DNA of 64,000 nucleotides, taken from positions 1 through 64,000 of the forward strand of contig NZ_ATDN01000024.1 in assembly GCF_004014805.1 (NCBI RefSeq), written 5' to 3'. Of the stretch, positions 25,727-34,385 are shown piece after piece. Numbering within the stretch: the first letter of the stretch is position 1; every line of letters begins with the position of its first letter. A program made the position numbers and the translations under genes. The stretch comes from Mycolicibacterium elephantis DSM 44368 (lineage in GTDB: Bacteria > Actinomycetota > Actinomycetes > Mycobacteriales > Mycobacteriaceae). The notes beneath the pieces are model-generated. The model was not told where the DNA came from. It did not search any database and worked only from the letters and a program-made list of their open reading frames with translations.

Positions 25727-27028
25727 ATGACCTCCACGACAACCGATCTCACCGTCGCGGCGTGGCCGGATTGCGCACCTCGGCTGCTGCGGCCCGGAGC
25801 GGTCGGACCGGAGAGCTACGCCGAGTACACCCGGGCTGGGGGCTACCGGCAGCTGTCCGATGCGGGTGCGCTTCTGGAACAGGTCGATCTTTCGGGGCTG
25901 CTGGGTCGGGGCGGCGCGGCGTTTCCGCTCGGCACCAAACTGAGAACGGTGCGCGACGCCGGCCTGCGGGGCTCCGAAACCGTGGTGGTGGCCAACGGCG
26001 AAGAGGGCGAACCCGCTTCGGTCAAGGACCGCTGGCTGCTGCGGGTGCGCCCGCATCTGGTGCTCGACGGGCTGCGCCTGGCGGCGGCGGTGGTCGGCGC
26101 GGGCCGCGTATATGTGTACGTGTCCGACGACCGGGCGGCGACGGCGGTCACCGGCGCGCTGGCCGAGCTCGCGCCGGATGTGTTCGGCGACACCGAGGTC
26201 ACCGTCGTCACCGTCGAGCCCGGTTACGTCGCCGGCGAGGAAACCGCCGCCGTGCGGCGCATCAACGGCGGCCCGGCCAAGCCGACCGACAAACCGCCCC
26301 GGCCATTCGAGGAAGGCGTGTTGGGCCTTCCGACGATGGTCAGCAACGTCGAGACGCTTGCGAACCTGCCGTTCATTCACGAGCACGGCGCGCAGCGGTA
26401 CCGTGCCGTCGGCACACCGATGTCGCCCGGCACCTTCCTGGCGACGATCACCGGGGCCGGGCGTCCGCCCGCCCTGTACGAGATTCCCTACGGTGCGGCG
26501 TTTTCCACCCTGCTCGAGGTGCACGGCGTGGATGCCGAATCGGTGCGCGGGGCGTTGATGGGTGGCTATTTCGCGGGCCTGCTCAACTCCGACGTCCTCG
26601 ACGCCACCCTCGACAACGAGTCGATTCGCCGCCTCGGCGCCGGCCTGGGATGCGGTGCGATCTCGATCCTCACCGAGGACTGCCCGGTCGCCGTCGCGGC
26701 ATCGGTGATGTCCTACTTCGACCGGGAGAACGCCGGTCAGTGCGGGTCATGCTTCAACGGCACGGCGGCGATGGCCGCGGTGACCTGCGCACTGCGTGAC
26801 GGGGTGGCCACCGACGAGGACGTGGCGCGTCTGGAACGGTGGTCGGTGGTGCTGCGCGGGCGGGGCGCGTGCGGCACGCTCGACGGGGCCACCAACATCG
26901 CCGCCAGCTTGTTACGGCAGTTCCCCCAGGTGGTCAGCCGCCATCTCGGAAACGACTGCCCGGCCTGCCGGACCACGGCGTTCACCGCCGTGCGGCCCTA
27001 CGAAGTGGAGGCGGTGGCTCAGACATGA
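25727..27028 (+). CDS. NuoF-like NADH-oxidising flavoprotein
   Basis: The 433-residue protein matches the 51-kDa subunit of complex I. The FMN/NADH site shows GRGGAAFPLGTK (60-71) and NGEEGEPASVKDR (90-102). GYVAGEETAAVRR and GLPTMVSNVETLANLP follow. In the iron-sulfur motif only C339 and C342 of the CxxCxxC triad remain (ENAGQCGSC, with A336), with C382 and an extra C411-xx-C414 near the C-terminus. No other complex I gene is nearby. It is coupled by ATGA to a ferredoxin, so it is best explained as an NADH:ferredoxin reductase for the oxygenases. Confidence 0.88.
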   Translation: MTSTTTDLTVAAWPDCAPRLLRPGAVGPESYAEYTRAGGYRQLSDAGALLEQVDLSGLLGRGGAAFPLGTKLRTVRDAGLRGSETVVVANGEEGEPASVKDRWLLRVRPHLVLDGLRLAAAVVGAGRVYVYVSDDRAATAVTGALAELAPDVFGDTEVTVVTVEPGYVAGEETAAVRRINGGPAKPTDKPPRPFEEGVLGLPTMVSNVETLANLPFIHEHGAQRYRAVGTPMSPGTFLATITGAGRPPALYEIPYGAAFSTLLEVHGVDAESVRGALMGGYFAGLLNSDVLDATLDNESIRRLGAGLGCGAISILTEDCPVAVAASVMSYFDRENAGQCGSCFNGTAAMAAVTCALRDGVATDEDVARLERWSVVLRGRGACGTLDGATNIAASLLRQFPQVVSRHLGNDCPACRTTAFTAVRPYEVEAVAQT

Positions 27029-27336
27029 GTGACGGCTTGAGGATTCGGCTCGACCGGACGCTGTGTGACGGCTTCGGGATCTGCGCCAAGCGCGCACCGG
27101 ACTACTTCTCGCTCGACGACTGGGGCTACGCATCGCTGGTCGGCGACGGCACGGTGCCCGAGAAGGACCGCGACGCGGTGATGCGGGCACTGCTGGACTG
27201 CCCGGTGCACGCGATCATCTACATGGGCGAGCACCGGCCCAACGACAACCAGCAGGACCGCCCCGACGTCACGGAGGCACCTGAGCCGGAGCCCAAAACC
27301 GATGATAACGAGGCGATTTCGGGGTTCGTTCGGTGA
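27025..27336 (+). CDS. Small ferredoxin with C-terminal acidic tail (CxxFxxC)
   Basis: The 103-residue ferredoxin has cysteines at 14, 20 and 59 and phenylalanine at 17 in the variable position of the CxxXxxC...CP motif. This suggests [3Fe-4S]. Beyond the normal core of ~70 residues it has a 35-residue acidic, proline-rich tail (TEAPEPEPKTDDNE). It overlaps the NuoF-like gene (ATGA) and the fusion gene (GTGA). It is the probable acceptor of the NuoF-like flavoprotein. Confidence 0.88.
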   Translation: MSDGLRIRLDRTLCDGFGICAKRAPDYFSLDDWGYASLVGDGTVPEKDRDAVMRALLDCPVHAIIYMGEHRPNDNQQDRPDVTEAPEPEPKTDDNEAISGFVR

Positions 27337-28988
27337 CACGGCCGCTACCTGAGCTGACCGTTCAGAACGAGTTCTTCTGGACCGCCGGCGCGGACGGGGT
27401 GCTGCGCATCCAGGAGTGCCAGGACTGCCAGGCGTTGATCCATCCACCGCAACCGGTGTGCCGGTACTGCCGCAGCCGCAACATGGGGGTACGCGACGTA
27501 TCGGGCACGGCGACGCTGAGCGCCTTCACGGTCAACCATCGGTTCGGTTTTCCCGACCTACCACCTCCGTACGTCGTGGCGCAGGTCGCCGTCGTCGAGG
27601 ATCCGCGAGTTCGGTTGACCACCAACATCGTCGACTGCGACCCCGACGAGCTGACCCTCGGCCAGACGGTCGAGGTCGACTTCCAGAAGTTCGACGATCC
27701 GGCGGGGACCGTGTGGCTGCCCGTCTTCCGGCCCACGGCCGACGAGCACGACGGGCCCGCGGCCGTCGACGACGTCGCACCCGAGGACATCGGCCGGTAC
27801 GTGCGCGCCCCGTTGACCACCGAGCGGTTCGAGGACAAGTCCGCGATCACCGGCATCGGCGCGTCCCGGCTCGGGCGACGGCTGATGGTGCCGCCGCTGT
27901 CGCTGACCATCGAGGCCTGCGAGGCGGCTGTCGCCGATGCCGGCCTGACATTCGCCGACATCGACGGCCTCTCCACCTATCCGGGGCTCGACGTCGCGGG
28001 CATGGGCGAGGGCGGGGTGACCGCGCTGGAGAACGCGCTGGGGCTGCGGCCGACCTGGATCAACGGCGGCATGGACACCTTCGGTCCCGGCGGGTCGGTC
28101 ATCGCGGCCATGATGGCCGTCGCCACCGGCATGGCCCGCCATGTGCTGTGCTTCCGCACCCTGTGGGAGGCGACGTTCCAGCAACTTATGAAGGAAGGCA
28201 AGGCGTCCCCGCCGGGCGGCGCCCGCACCAACAGCTGGCAGATGCCGTTCGGGGCGATCTCCGCCGCGCACACGTTGGCGCTCAATGCGCAGCGCCACTT
28301 CGACCGCTACGGCACCACGAGGGAGACGCTGGGCTGGATCGCGTTGAACCAGCGCGCGAACGCCGCGCTGAACCCCACGGCCATCTATCGCGATCCGATG
28401 ACGATGGACGACTACCTGAACGCCCGGATGATCACCACACCGTTCGGGCTGTACGACTGCGACGTGCCCTGCGACGGCGCGGTGGCGGTCATCGTGTCGG
28501 CCGTCGACGCCGCAAAGGACATGCCGCACAAGCCCGTGCTGTTCGAAGCCGTCGGCACACAGATCGTCGAACGCACCGACTGGGACCAGTCCACGCTGAC
28601 CCACGAGCCACAGGTGCTCGGTCAGGCGGCGCATCTGTGGACGCGAACCTCGCTGCGGCCCAAGGATGTCGACGTCGCGCAGCTCTATGACGGCTTCTCG
28701 TTCAACTGCCTGTCGTGGTTGGAGGCGCTCGGCTTCTGCGGCATCGGCGAGGCCAAGGACTTCCTGGACGGCGGAAAAGCCATCGCCCGCGACGGCGTCA
28801 TTCCGCTGAACACCCACGGCGGCCAGCTGTCCCACGGCCGCACCCACGGCATGGGCTTGATCCACGAGGCCGTGACCCAGCTGCGCGGCGATGCCGGTGA
28901 ACGCCAGGTTCCCGGCGCCAAGGTGGCGGTGGCCAGCAGCGGTGGCCTGACCCCCAGCGGGGTCCTGCTGATGCGGACGGCCACGTGA
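27333..28988 (+). CDS. Fused DUF35 (ChsH2-like) + Ltp-type thiolase-fold aldolase
   Basis: The 551-residue fusion has two parts. Residues 1-155 are a DUF35 domain with an intact zinc ribbon (C29, C32, C43, C46) and an OB-fold. Residues about 170-551 are a thiolase-fold lipid-transfer protein (QLYDGFSFNCL with Y452, NTHGGQLSHGRTHGMG). In steroid side-chain catabolism, separate ChsH2/DUF35 and Ltp2 chains form a retro-aldolase. Here the two are one chain. It should cleave a beta-hydroxyacyl-CoA by a retro-aldol reaction. GTG starts as GTGA on the ferredoxin stop. Confidence 0.88.
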   Translation: MTRPLPELTVQNEFFWTAGADGVLRIQECQDCQALIHPPQPVCRYCRSRNMGVRDVSGTATLSAFTVNHRFGFPDLPPPYVVAQVAVVEDPRVRLTTNIVDCDPDELTLGQTVEVDFQKFDDPAGTVWLPVFRPTADEHDGPAAVDDVAPEDIGRYVRAPLTTERFEDKSAITGIGASRLGRRLMVPPLSLTIEACEAAVADAGLTFADIDGLSTYPGLDVAGMGEGGVTALENALGLRPTWINGGMDTFGPGGSVIAAMMAVATGMARHVLCFRTLWEATFQQLMKEGKASPPGGARTNSWQMPFGAISAAHTLALNAQRHFDRYGTTRETLGWIALNQRANAALNPTAIYRDPMTMDDYLNARMITTPFGLYDCDVPCDGAVAVIVSAVDAAKDMPHKPVLFEAVGTQIVERTDWDQSTLTHEPQVLGQAAHLWTRTSLRPKDVDVAQLYDGFSFNCLSWLEALGFCGIGEAKDFLDGGKAIARDGVIPLNTHGGQLSHGRTHGMGLIHEAVTQLRGDAGERQVPGAKVAVASSGGLTPSGVLLMRTAT

Positions 28989-29851
28989 GCGCCCCGCGCC
29001 CGCGCGTCGTGCTCGTCGACGGTGTGCCGATGTCGGGCCTGGTTGCAGCCGTCGAGGATCCGCGGGCGGTCATCGTGGCGTTCCACGGAGGAGCCAGCAC
29101 CGCAGCGTATTTCGACTGTCCGGGCCATCCGCAGTTGTCGCTGCTGCGCGCGGGCGCTGCGGCCGGATACACCACGGTGGCGCTGGACCGGCCCGGCTAC
29201 GGCAGTTCGGCGCCGTACCCGGAGGCGATGGAGCGGCCCGAGCAGCGCGTCGCGCTGGCCTTCGGGGCGCTCGACAAGGTGCTGGGCGCCCAGCCGCGGG
29301 GCGCCGGGGTGTTTCTGATGGGTCATTCGGCCGGATGCGAGCTGGCGGTGCGCATGGCTGTCGACGGCTCCGACGTCATCGGCTTGGAGCTGGCCGGCAC
29401 CGGCCTGCAGTACAACGACGCGATGGCCGACATCATGAGGGCCACCACGGCCGAGCATCGGCCCGCCGGGCTGCGCGAAGTACTCTGGCAGCCCGCGGAT
29501 CTCTACCCGCCAGATGTGCTGTCGGACATGACAAACTCCTCGGCCGGGGCGCGCTACGAGGTCGAGGTGACCAGACGTTGGCCTCGCCAGGACTTCCCCG
29601 CGCTCGCGCCGCGGGTGGACGTGCCGGTGCAGTTCAGCGTGGCGGAGCACGAGCGGGTGTGGCGGTCGGATCCAGAGATGCTCGCCCAGATCGGCGCGAT
29701 GTTCACGTCGTCGCCCCGGTTCGTGATCAACGAACAGGCCGGGACGGGGCACAACCTCTCGCTGTCGGTCAACGCCGCGGCATATCACGCGAAGGTGCTG
29801 TCCTTCGCCGAGGAATGTGTTCTTGCACAACAAGGATTGGAGACGGGTTGA
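28985..29851 (+). CDS. Alpha/beta hydrolase
   Basis: The 288-residue alpha/beta hydrolase has the nucleophile GHSAGCEL (serine near 115), HGGAST oxyanion motif near 36 and GHN (catalytic-type histidine) in TGHNLSLSVN near the C-terminus. It would hydrolyse an ester or thioester. It starts with GTGA on the previous stop and ends in a TGATG overlap with the following dehydrogenase gene, so it is part of one tightly coupled operon. Confidence 0.85.
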   Translation: MSAPRPRVVLVDGVPMSGLVAAVEDPRAVIVAFHGGASTAAYFDCPGHPQLSLLRAGAAAGYTTVALDRPGYGSSAPYPEAMERPEQRVALAFGALDKVLGAQPRGAGVFLMGHSAGCELAVRMAVDGSDVIGLELAGTGLQYNDAMADIMRATTAEHRPAGLREVLWQPADLYPPDVLSDMTNSSAGARYEVEVTRRWPRQDFPALAPRVDVPVQFSVAEHERVWRSDPEMLAQIGAMFTSSPRFVINEQAGTGHNLSLSVNAAAYHAKVLSFAEECVLAQQGLETG

Positions 29852-30669
29852 TGCGGGTCGGATTCATCGGGCTCGGCAGCCAGGGCGGACCCATGGCGCG
29901 GCGGATCGTCGAAGGCGGTTTCGAGACGACGCTGTGGGCGCGCAGGCAGGCCAGCCTCGAACCGTATGCGGACACCGCCGCCAAGACCGCCACCTCGCCC
30001 GCCGAGCTGGCTGCGGCAAGTGATCTGGTGTGTCTGTGCGTGGTCGGAGACGACGACGTCAGGGAGGTGCTGTACGGCGAGAACGGCGTACTGGCCGGGT
30101 TGGCATCGGGCGGCGTGGTCGCCATCCACAGCACCGTTCATCCCGACACCTGCCGTGAGGTCGCTGAAAAGGCCGGCGCGCAGGGTGTTTCGGTGATCGA
30201 TGCGCCGGTCAGCGGCGGCGGCCCGGCCGTCGAGGAGGGCAAGCTGCTGGTCATGGTCGGCGGCGAGGAAGACGTCGTCGAGCGGTGCAGGCCGGTGTTC
30301 GCGACGTACGCGGACCCGATCGTGCACCTCGGCCCGCTGGGCAGCGGACAGGTCACCAAGATCCTCAACAACCTGCTGTTCACCGCCAACCTCGGCAGCG
30401 CGCTGAGCACTCTCGATCTCGGTGTGGCCCTGGGCATTCCCCGCGACCGCCTCGCCGAGGTGCTCAACGGCGGCTCGGCCACCAGCAAGGCGCTGGGCAG
30501 CATCTCGATATTCGGCGGGACCGCGGAGGGACTGGCCCCCATCGCAGGGGCGCTGCTGCAGAAGGATGTTCGGCACGCGGCCAGCATCGCCGCGCACGCG
30601 TCGGCGCCCGAGGGGGCGGTGTTCACCGCCGCGGATGCGGCGTTGAAGTCCATGGAGTTTCCGCGATGA
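29851..30669 (+). CDS. Beta-hydroxyacid dehydrogenase (3-hydroxyisobutyrate DH family)
   Basis: The 272-residue NAD(P) enzyme shows GFIGLGSQGGPMARR at the N-terminus, the substrate loop DAPVSGGGPAVEEGKL and the conserved lysine in KILNNLLF. The family oxidises beta-hydroxyacids or reduces semialdehydes and imines. It is the first of two adjacent paralogues. Its stop lies in an ATGA that opens a tandem MIRU-like linker before the second paralogue. Confidence 0.87.
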   Translation: MRVGFIGLGSQGGPMARRIVEGGFETTLWARRQASLEPYADTAAKTATSPAELAAASDLVCLCVVGDDDVREVLYGENGVLAGLASGGVVAIHSTVHPDTCREVAEKAGAQGVSVIDAPVSGGGPAVEEGKLLVMVGGEEDVVERCRPVFATYADPIVHLGPLGSGQVTKILNNLLFTANLGSALSTLDLGVALGIPRDRLAEVLNGGSATSKALGSISIFGGTAEGLAPIAGALLQKDVRHAASIAAHASAPEGAVFTAADAALKSMEFPR

Positions 30670-30728
30670 GCGCTTGCGCGAAGAGCAGAGGGTCCAGATG
30701 AGCGCTTGCGCGAAGAGCAGAAGGCCCC
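30665..30728 (+). repeat. Tandem 32-bp MIRU-like linker (two copies, mini-ORFs)
   Basis: Two 32-base units beginning GATGAGCGCTTGCGCGAAG stand in tandem between the two dehydrogenase genes. Unit 1 ATG (30666) overlaps the stop of the first gene. Its 11-residue mini-ORF (MSACAKSRGSR) ends in the ATGA of unit 2 at 30698. The second mini-ORF (MSACAKSRRPR) ends in the ATGA that starts the second dehydrogenase at 30730. Coupling is kept through three successive ATGA junctions. The leader resembles the 53-base linker at 3710-3762. Confidence 0.8.
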
Positions 30729-30729
30729 G

Positions 30730-31524
30730 ATGACACGGGTCGGGTTCGTCGGGGCGGGCCGAATGGGTGCGCCCATGGTGCGGCGTCTCGTCGAAGCCGG
30801 CCATGAGGTCACCGCGCTCGGCAGGAACGCCGAGAAGTGTCAGGCGGTGCGCGATCTCGGTGCGCACGCCGTCACCGAATTGACCGCGGTCGCTGAGGGT
30901 GCCGACATCGTGATCGTGTGTGTGTTCACCGACGAACAGGTGCGGCAGGTCTGCATCGAAGGCGGCCTGGTGTCCGCCATGTCGCCGGGTGCGCTGCTGG
31001 TCACCCACACCACCGGCAGCCCACGCACCGCACAGACCGTCGCCGCCGACAACCCCGCCGCCGACGTCGTCGACGCACCCGTCAGCGGCGGCCCGCACAA
31101 CGTCGCCACTGGCACGCTCACCCTGTTCCTCGGCGGATCCGACGACGCGGTGGCCCGCGCCCAGCCGGTGCTGGCCAGCTACGGGGACCCGATCCTGCAC
31201 GTCGGGCCGCTGGGCGCCGGCCAGGGCGTCAAGCTGGTCAACAACGCCCTGTTCGCTGCCCAGATCGGCCTGCTGCGCGAGGCCGTCGCGCTCGGTGAGC
31301 GCTTCGGTGTGGATGAGAAGAACCTGCTGACCTCGATCACGCACGGCAGCGGGGCCAGCCGGGTCGGTGAGTACATCGCCATGCGCGGGTCGGTGGCGGC
31401 GTTCGTCGACGACACGGCCGAGTTCATCGGCAAGGACGTCGCCGTGGTGCGCGATATCGCCGCCGAACTGGACAGTCGGCTGGGCATTCTCGACGAGGTC
31501 ATCAGTGCGGGAATTCGGCAATGA
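30730..31524 (+). CDS. Beta-hydroxyacid dehydrogenase, second paralogue
   Basis: The 264-residue protein has VGFVGAGRMGAPMVRR, DAPVSGGPHNVATG and the lysine in KLVNNALFAAQ. It is clearly a paralogue of the gene just upstream. The start MTRVGFVG at 30730 is used because it overlaps the second mini-ORF stop. The 8-residue longer ORF lies within the repeat. It ends the operon. The following 113 bases contain a possible -10 (CATACTATAGG) for the P450 gene. Confidence 0.86.
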   Translation: MTRVGFVGAGRMGAPMVRRLVEAGHEVTALGRNAEKCQAVRDLGAHAVTELTAVAEGADIVIVCVFTDEQVRQVCIEGGLVSAMSPGALLVTHTTGSPRTAQTVAADNPAADVVDAPVSGGPHNVATGTLTLFLGGSDDAVARAQPVLASYGDPILHVGPLGAGQGVKLVNNALFAAQIGLLREAVALGERFGVDEKNLLTSITHGSGASRVGEYIAMRGSVAAFVDDTAEFIGKDVAVVRDIAAELDSRLGILDEVISAGIRQ

Positions 31525-31637
31525 CTACCGGCGATTTCGACTATGAAAGCCCTCCCGTGAGGCATACTATAGGCGTTACATGAATGCGCCCTCGCGTAAC
31601 GGAAGCGGTCGTCAGCCCCGCCGCGAAAGAGGAGACC

Positions 31638-32840
31638 ATGACCAAGCCCAAACTGGTGTTCAACCCGGTTTCGCAGGAGTACTTCGACAACCCGTATGAG
31701 ATCTACAAGCGGATGCGCGACGAAGCGCCGATCTACTACGACGAGGATGAGGACTTCTACGCGCTGACCCGACACGCCGACGTGGCCGCGGCGCTCAAAG
31801 ACCACGAGGCGTTCTCCTCGACACGCGGCTGCGATCTTGCGATGGTGCGCTCCGAGGAGGGCCCGCAGAAGTCGATCATCTTCATGGACCCGCCGGAGCA
31901 CCGGCACATGCGCAGCCTGCTCAACAAGGCGTTCACCCCGCGGGCGATCCAGTCGCAGCGCGAGACGATCATCGAACAGGTCGAGCGTTATCTGTCCGAG
32001 GCCGATCCCGACAACTTCGATGTGGTGCAGGACTTCTCCGGCCCGTTCCCGGTCGAGGTGATCACCCGGATGGCCGGGGTACCCGAAGAGTTCCGCCAGC
32101 AGGTCCGGCGCTGGATCGACATCAGCCTCCAGCGCAAGCCCGGCCAGATCGAGTTGTCCGAAGAGAACATGCAGGCCAACATCGACTCGGGGATGTACTA
32201 CTACGGCCTCGTTCAGGAACGGCGGGAGAACCCGCAGGACGACATGATCGGCCGCCTCATCCGCGCGGAGATCCCCGGGGAGAACGGCGAGATGCGCAAG
32301 CTCGACGACCTGGAGATCACCGGGTTCCTTGCGCTGCTGGGCGGCGCGGGCGCGGAGACCGTCACCAAGCTGGTCGGCAGCGCGATGGTCGAGTTCGCGC
32401 GTCATCCCGAGCAGTGGCAGATGCTGCTCGACGACCGCAGCCTGGTGCCCGCCGCCGTCGAGGAGTTGCTGCGCTACGTCGGACCGGTGCAGTACAACGT
32501 GCGTTACACGTTGACAGAGGCCGAGGTGCCCAGTGGCACCATCCCGGCGCATAAGCCGGTGTTCCTGATGAAGGCCGCGGCCAACCGCGATCCCCGCGCC
32601 TTCGACGACGCCGAGACATTCGACATCACCCGCGACCGCACCCAGTCGCCGCACCTCGGCCTCGGGTACGGCATCCACAGCTGCCTGGGCGCGGCGCTCG
32701 CCCGGCTGGAGACCACGATCGCGCTCGAGCACCTGCTCGACTTCATGCCGCGCTACGAGGTCGATTTCGACGGGTTGGAACGGGTGCACATGCAAAACGT
32801 CGCCGGATACCACCGCGTCCCTGTGAGGGTGCTGAAGTGA
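31638..32840 (+). CDS. Cytochrome P450
   Basis: The 400-residue P450 has the I-helix GGAGAETVTKL, in which glutamate replaces the usual aspartate of the acid-alcohol pair. Its haem loop is LGYGIHSCLGAALA with ligand C349. The start MTKPKLVFNP follows GAGGAGA; an in-frame ATG 54 bases upstream lacks a ribosome site. It is coupled by GTGA to a ferredoxin, and a hydrolase follows. The family number cannot be assigned from the sequence alone. Confidence 0.92.
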   Translation: MTKPKLVFNPVSQEYFDNPYEIYKRMRDEAPIYYDEDEDFYALTRHADVAAALKDHEAFSSTRGCDLAMVRSEEGPQKSIIFMDPPEHRHMRSLLNKAFTPRAIQSQRETIIEQVERYLSEADPDNFDVVQDFSGPFPVEVITRMAGVPEEFRQQVRRWIDISLQRKPGQIELSEENMQANIDSGMYYYGLVQERRENPQDDMIGRLIRAEIPGENGEMRKLDDLEITGFLALLGGAGAETVTKLVGSAMVEFARHPEQWQMLLDDRSLVPAAVEELLRYVGPVQYNVRYTLTEAEVPSGTIPAHKPVFLMKAAANRDPRAFDDAETFDITRDRTQSPHLGLGYGIHSCLGAALARLETTIALEHLLDFMPRYEVDFDGLERVHMQNVAGYHRVPVRVLK

Positions 32841-33037
32841 GCCAGAAAATCGTCGTCGACTTCGGCCTGTGTGAGGCAAACGGCGTCTGCATGGGCATCA
32901 TCCCGGAGGTATTCGACCTCGACGAGCAGGACTATCTGCACGTGCTGCAGGACGAGGTGACCCCGGAGAACGAGCAGCAGGTCAAAGAAGCCGTCCGCCA
33001 GTGTCCACGGCAGGCCATCTCCATCGTCGACGAGTGA
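32837..33037 (+). CDS. Small ferredoxin (CxxNxxC type)
   Basis: The 66-residue ferredoxin has cysteines at 12, 18 and 56 and asparagine at 15. It is a typical [3Fe-4S] P450-partner ferredoxin. It starts with GTG overlapping the P450 stop (GTGA), so both are made together and the two proteins very probably form a donor/acceptor pair. Confidence 0.9.
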   Translation: MSQKIVVDFGLCEANGVCMGIIPEVFDLDEQDYLHVLQDEVTPENEQQVKEAVRQCPRQAISIVDE

Positions 33038-33048
33038 CACGCGCCTAG

Positions 33049-33816
33049 ATGCGGTTCGTCTTCGTGCACGGCGGTTTTCACGCCGCGTGGTGCTGGGAAC
33101 GCACGATCACCGAACTGCAGTCGATGGGCCACGACGGCGTCGCCGTCGACCTGCCGGGCCATGGCGCTCGGGTCGACGAGGAGTCGACGTTGGCCAACCG
33201 CCGCGACGCGATCGTCGCGGCGCTACAACCCGGTGACGTCCTCGTCGGCCATTCCGGCGGCGGGTTCGACGCCACGCTGGCCGCCGACGCCGCGCCCGAT
33301 CTGATCGGCCACATCACCTACCTCGCCGCCGCGCTGCCTCGCGAGGGCCGCACCTATCCCGAGGCGATGGTGATGCGCAGCGCCGACGACGTCCCGACCG
33401 GCGAGTTCGACGCTGACGCCGGAAAGATGTTGGGCTACTTGAAGTTCGACGACGACGGGGCGATGTGGTTCGCTGACTTCGAGGGTGCTTGGGAGTACTT
33501 CTACCACGACTGCGACGAGGCCACCGCCCGCTGGGCGTTCGAGCGCCTCGGCCCCGAGCGCTTCGGCGACACGACGGTGACGCCGGTCTCGGTGCCCGAC
33601 TTCTGGGCCGCCGACCTCCCGCGCAGCTTCATCCGCTGCCTGCAGGATCGTTCGATGCCGCATGGGCTGGCCGATACGGTGACCCAGCGCTTGGGTGTCG
33701 AGCAGTTGACCATCGACACGTCGCACTCGCCGTTTCTGAGCCGCCCGCGCGAGCTGGCCGAGTTGCTGGTGTACGCGACCACGACGCAACCCGTCGCCCC
33801 GCTAGAGCCGCGCTGA
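33049..33816 (+). CDS. Alpha/beta hydrolase
   Basis: The 255-residue alpha/beta hydrolase has HGGFHAAWCW at the oxyanion region (residues 6-15), the nucleophile elbow GHSGGGFDA (serine near 68) and a C-terminal histidine in DTSHSPFLSRP. The layout resembles esterases and hydroxynitrile-lyase-like hydrolases. It lies 11 bases after the ferredoxin. It may act on the P450 product. The operon ends in the stem-loop at 33824. Confidence 0.85.
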   Translation: MRFVFVHGGFHAAWCWERTITELQSMGHDGVAVDLPGHGARVDEESTLANRRDAIVAALQPGDVLVGHSGGGFDATLAADAAPDLIGHITYLAAALPREGRTYPEAMVMRSADDVPTGEFDADAGKMLGYLKFDDDGAMWFADFEGAWEYFYHDCDEATARWAFERLGPERFGDTTVTPVSVPDFWAADLPRSFIRCLQDRSMPHGLADTVTQRLGVEQLTIDTSHSPFLSRPRELAELLVYATTTQPVAPLEPR

Positions 33817-33823
33817 CATTCCC

Positions 33824-33882
33824 GCGAAATAGCATTCCAGGTCGCTGATCGGGCGAATTTACTGCCCGGAATGCTATTTCGC
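33824..33882. terminator. Bidirectional stem-loop between convergent genes
   Basis: GCGAAATAGCATTCC (33824-33838) is perfectly inverted at 33868-33882, with a small GGGC/GCCC hairpin in the loop. It separates the alpha/beta hydrolase from the convergent DUF1330 gene, and is a strong two-way terminator candidate. Confidence 0.75.
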
Positions 33883-33889
33883 CGCAAAC

Positions 33890-34177
33890 TCAGCCGATTC
33901 CGTGCAGGATGACGCCGTTGCAGTCGGCCGCGGCCTGACGCAGCTTCACGGCCGCCTGGTAGGCATCGGAGTTGTACCAGTCCTTGGCCGCCTGCTCGGA
34001 CTCGAACTCGAGCAGCACGGTCTGCGTGCCGTGCCAGGTGCCCTCGATCACCTCGGCCTTCTGGTCGAACGCCAACAGCGTGGCGCCGGCCATCGCCTGG
34101 CTGGCCACCTTGCCGTACTCCGCCATCCCGGCCGGATCCTTGACGTCCTCGGTGATGAGGATGTACGCCTTGGGCAT
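33890..34177 (-). CDS. DUF1330 family protein
   Basis: The 95-residue dimeric alpha-beta-barrel protein shows AYILITEDVKDPAGMAEYG and LEFESEQAAKDWYNSDAYQ, standard for DUF1330. The start MPKAYIL follows CAAGGAG; a longer ORF is rejected. The function is unknown. Related small barrels act as isomerases, monooxygenases or cofactor-binding proteins. It is the last gene of the oxygenase operon, behind ferredoxin and P450. Confidence 0.82.
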   Translation of the reverse strand: MPKAYILITEDVKDPAGMAEYGKVASQAMAGATLLAFDQKAEVIEGTWHGTQTVLLEFESEQAAKDWYNSDAYQAAVKLRQAAADCNGVILHGIG

Positions 34178-34193
34178 CGATTCTCCTTGGGTT

Positions 34194-34385
34194 TCAGTCG
34201 ATTTCGCTGATGGCTTGTTCGGGGCAGTTGGCGATCGCGTCCCTGGCCGACTCATCGAGCCCCTCGGGCACCTCGGACGGGTCCGCGACGGCGTAGCCGT
34301 CGTCGTGCATCTGGAACACCTCGGGACACAACGTCAGGCACATCCCGTGGCCGCGGCAGCGGTCCTCGTCGACGGTGACCTTCAT
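34194..34385 (-). CDS. Small ferredoxin (CxxHxxC type)
   Basis: The 63-residue ferredoxin has cysteines at 10, 16 and 54 with histidine at 13, plus an extra cysteine at 20 (CLTLCP). It is the fourth ferredoxin of this type in the window. Its ATG overlaps the P450 stop (ATGA), which indicates that it serves that P450. Confidence 0.9.
   Translation of the reverse strand: MKVTVDEDRCRGHGMCLTLCPEVFQMHDDGYAVADPSEVPEGLDESARDAIANCPEQAISEID

Noticed and set aside
25727..27028. Complex I or hydrogenase operon
   Set aside because: Only a NuoF-like gene is present; no NuoE, NuoG or hydrogenase subunits are found on either side.
29785..31521. 578-codon minus-strand ORF
   Set aside because: It is antisense to two dehydrogenase genes with complete motifs; its composition is that of a shadow frame.
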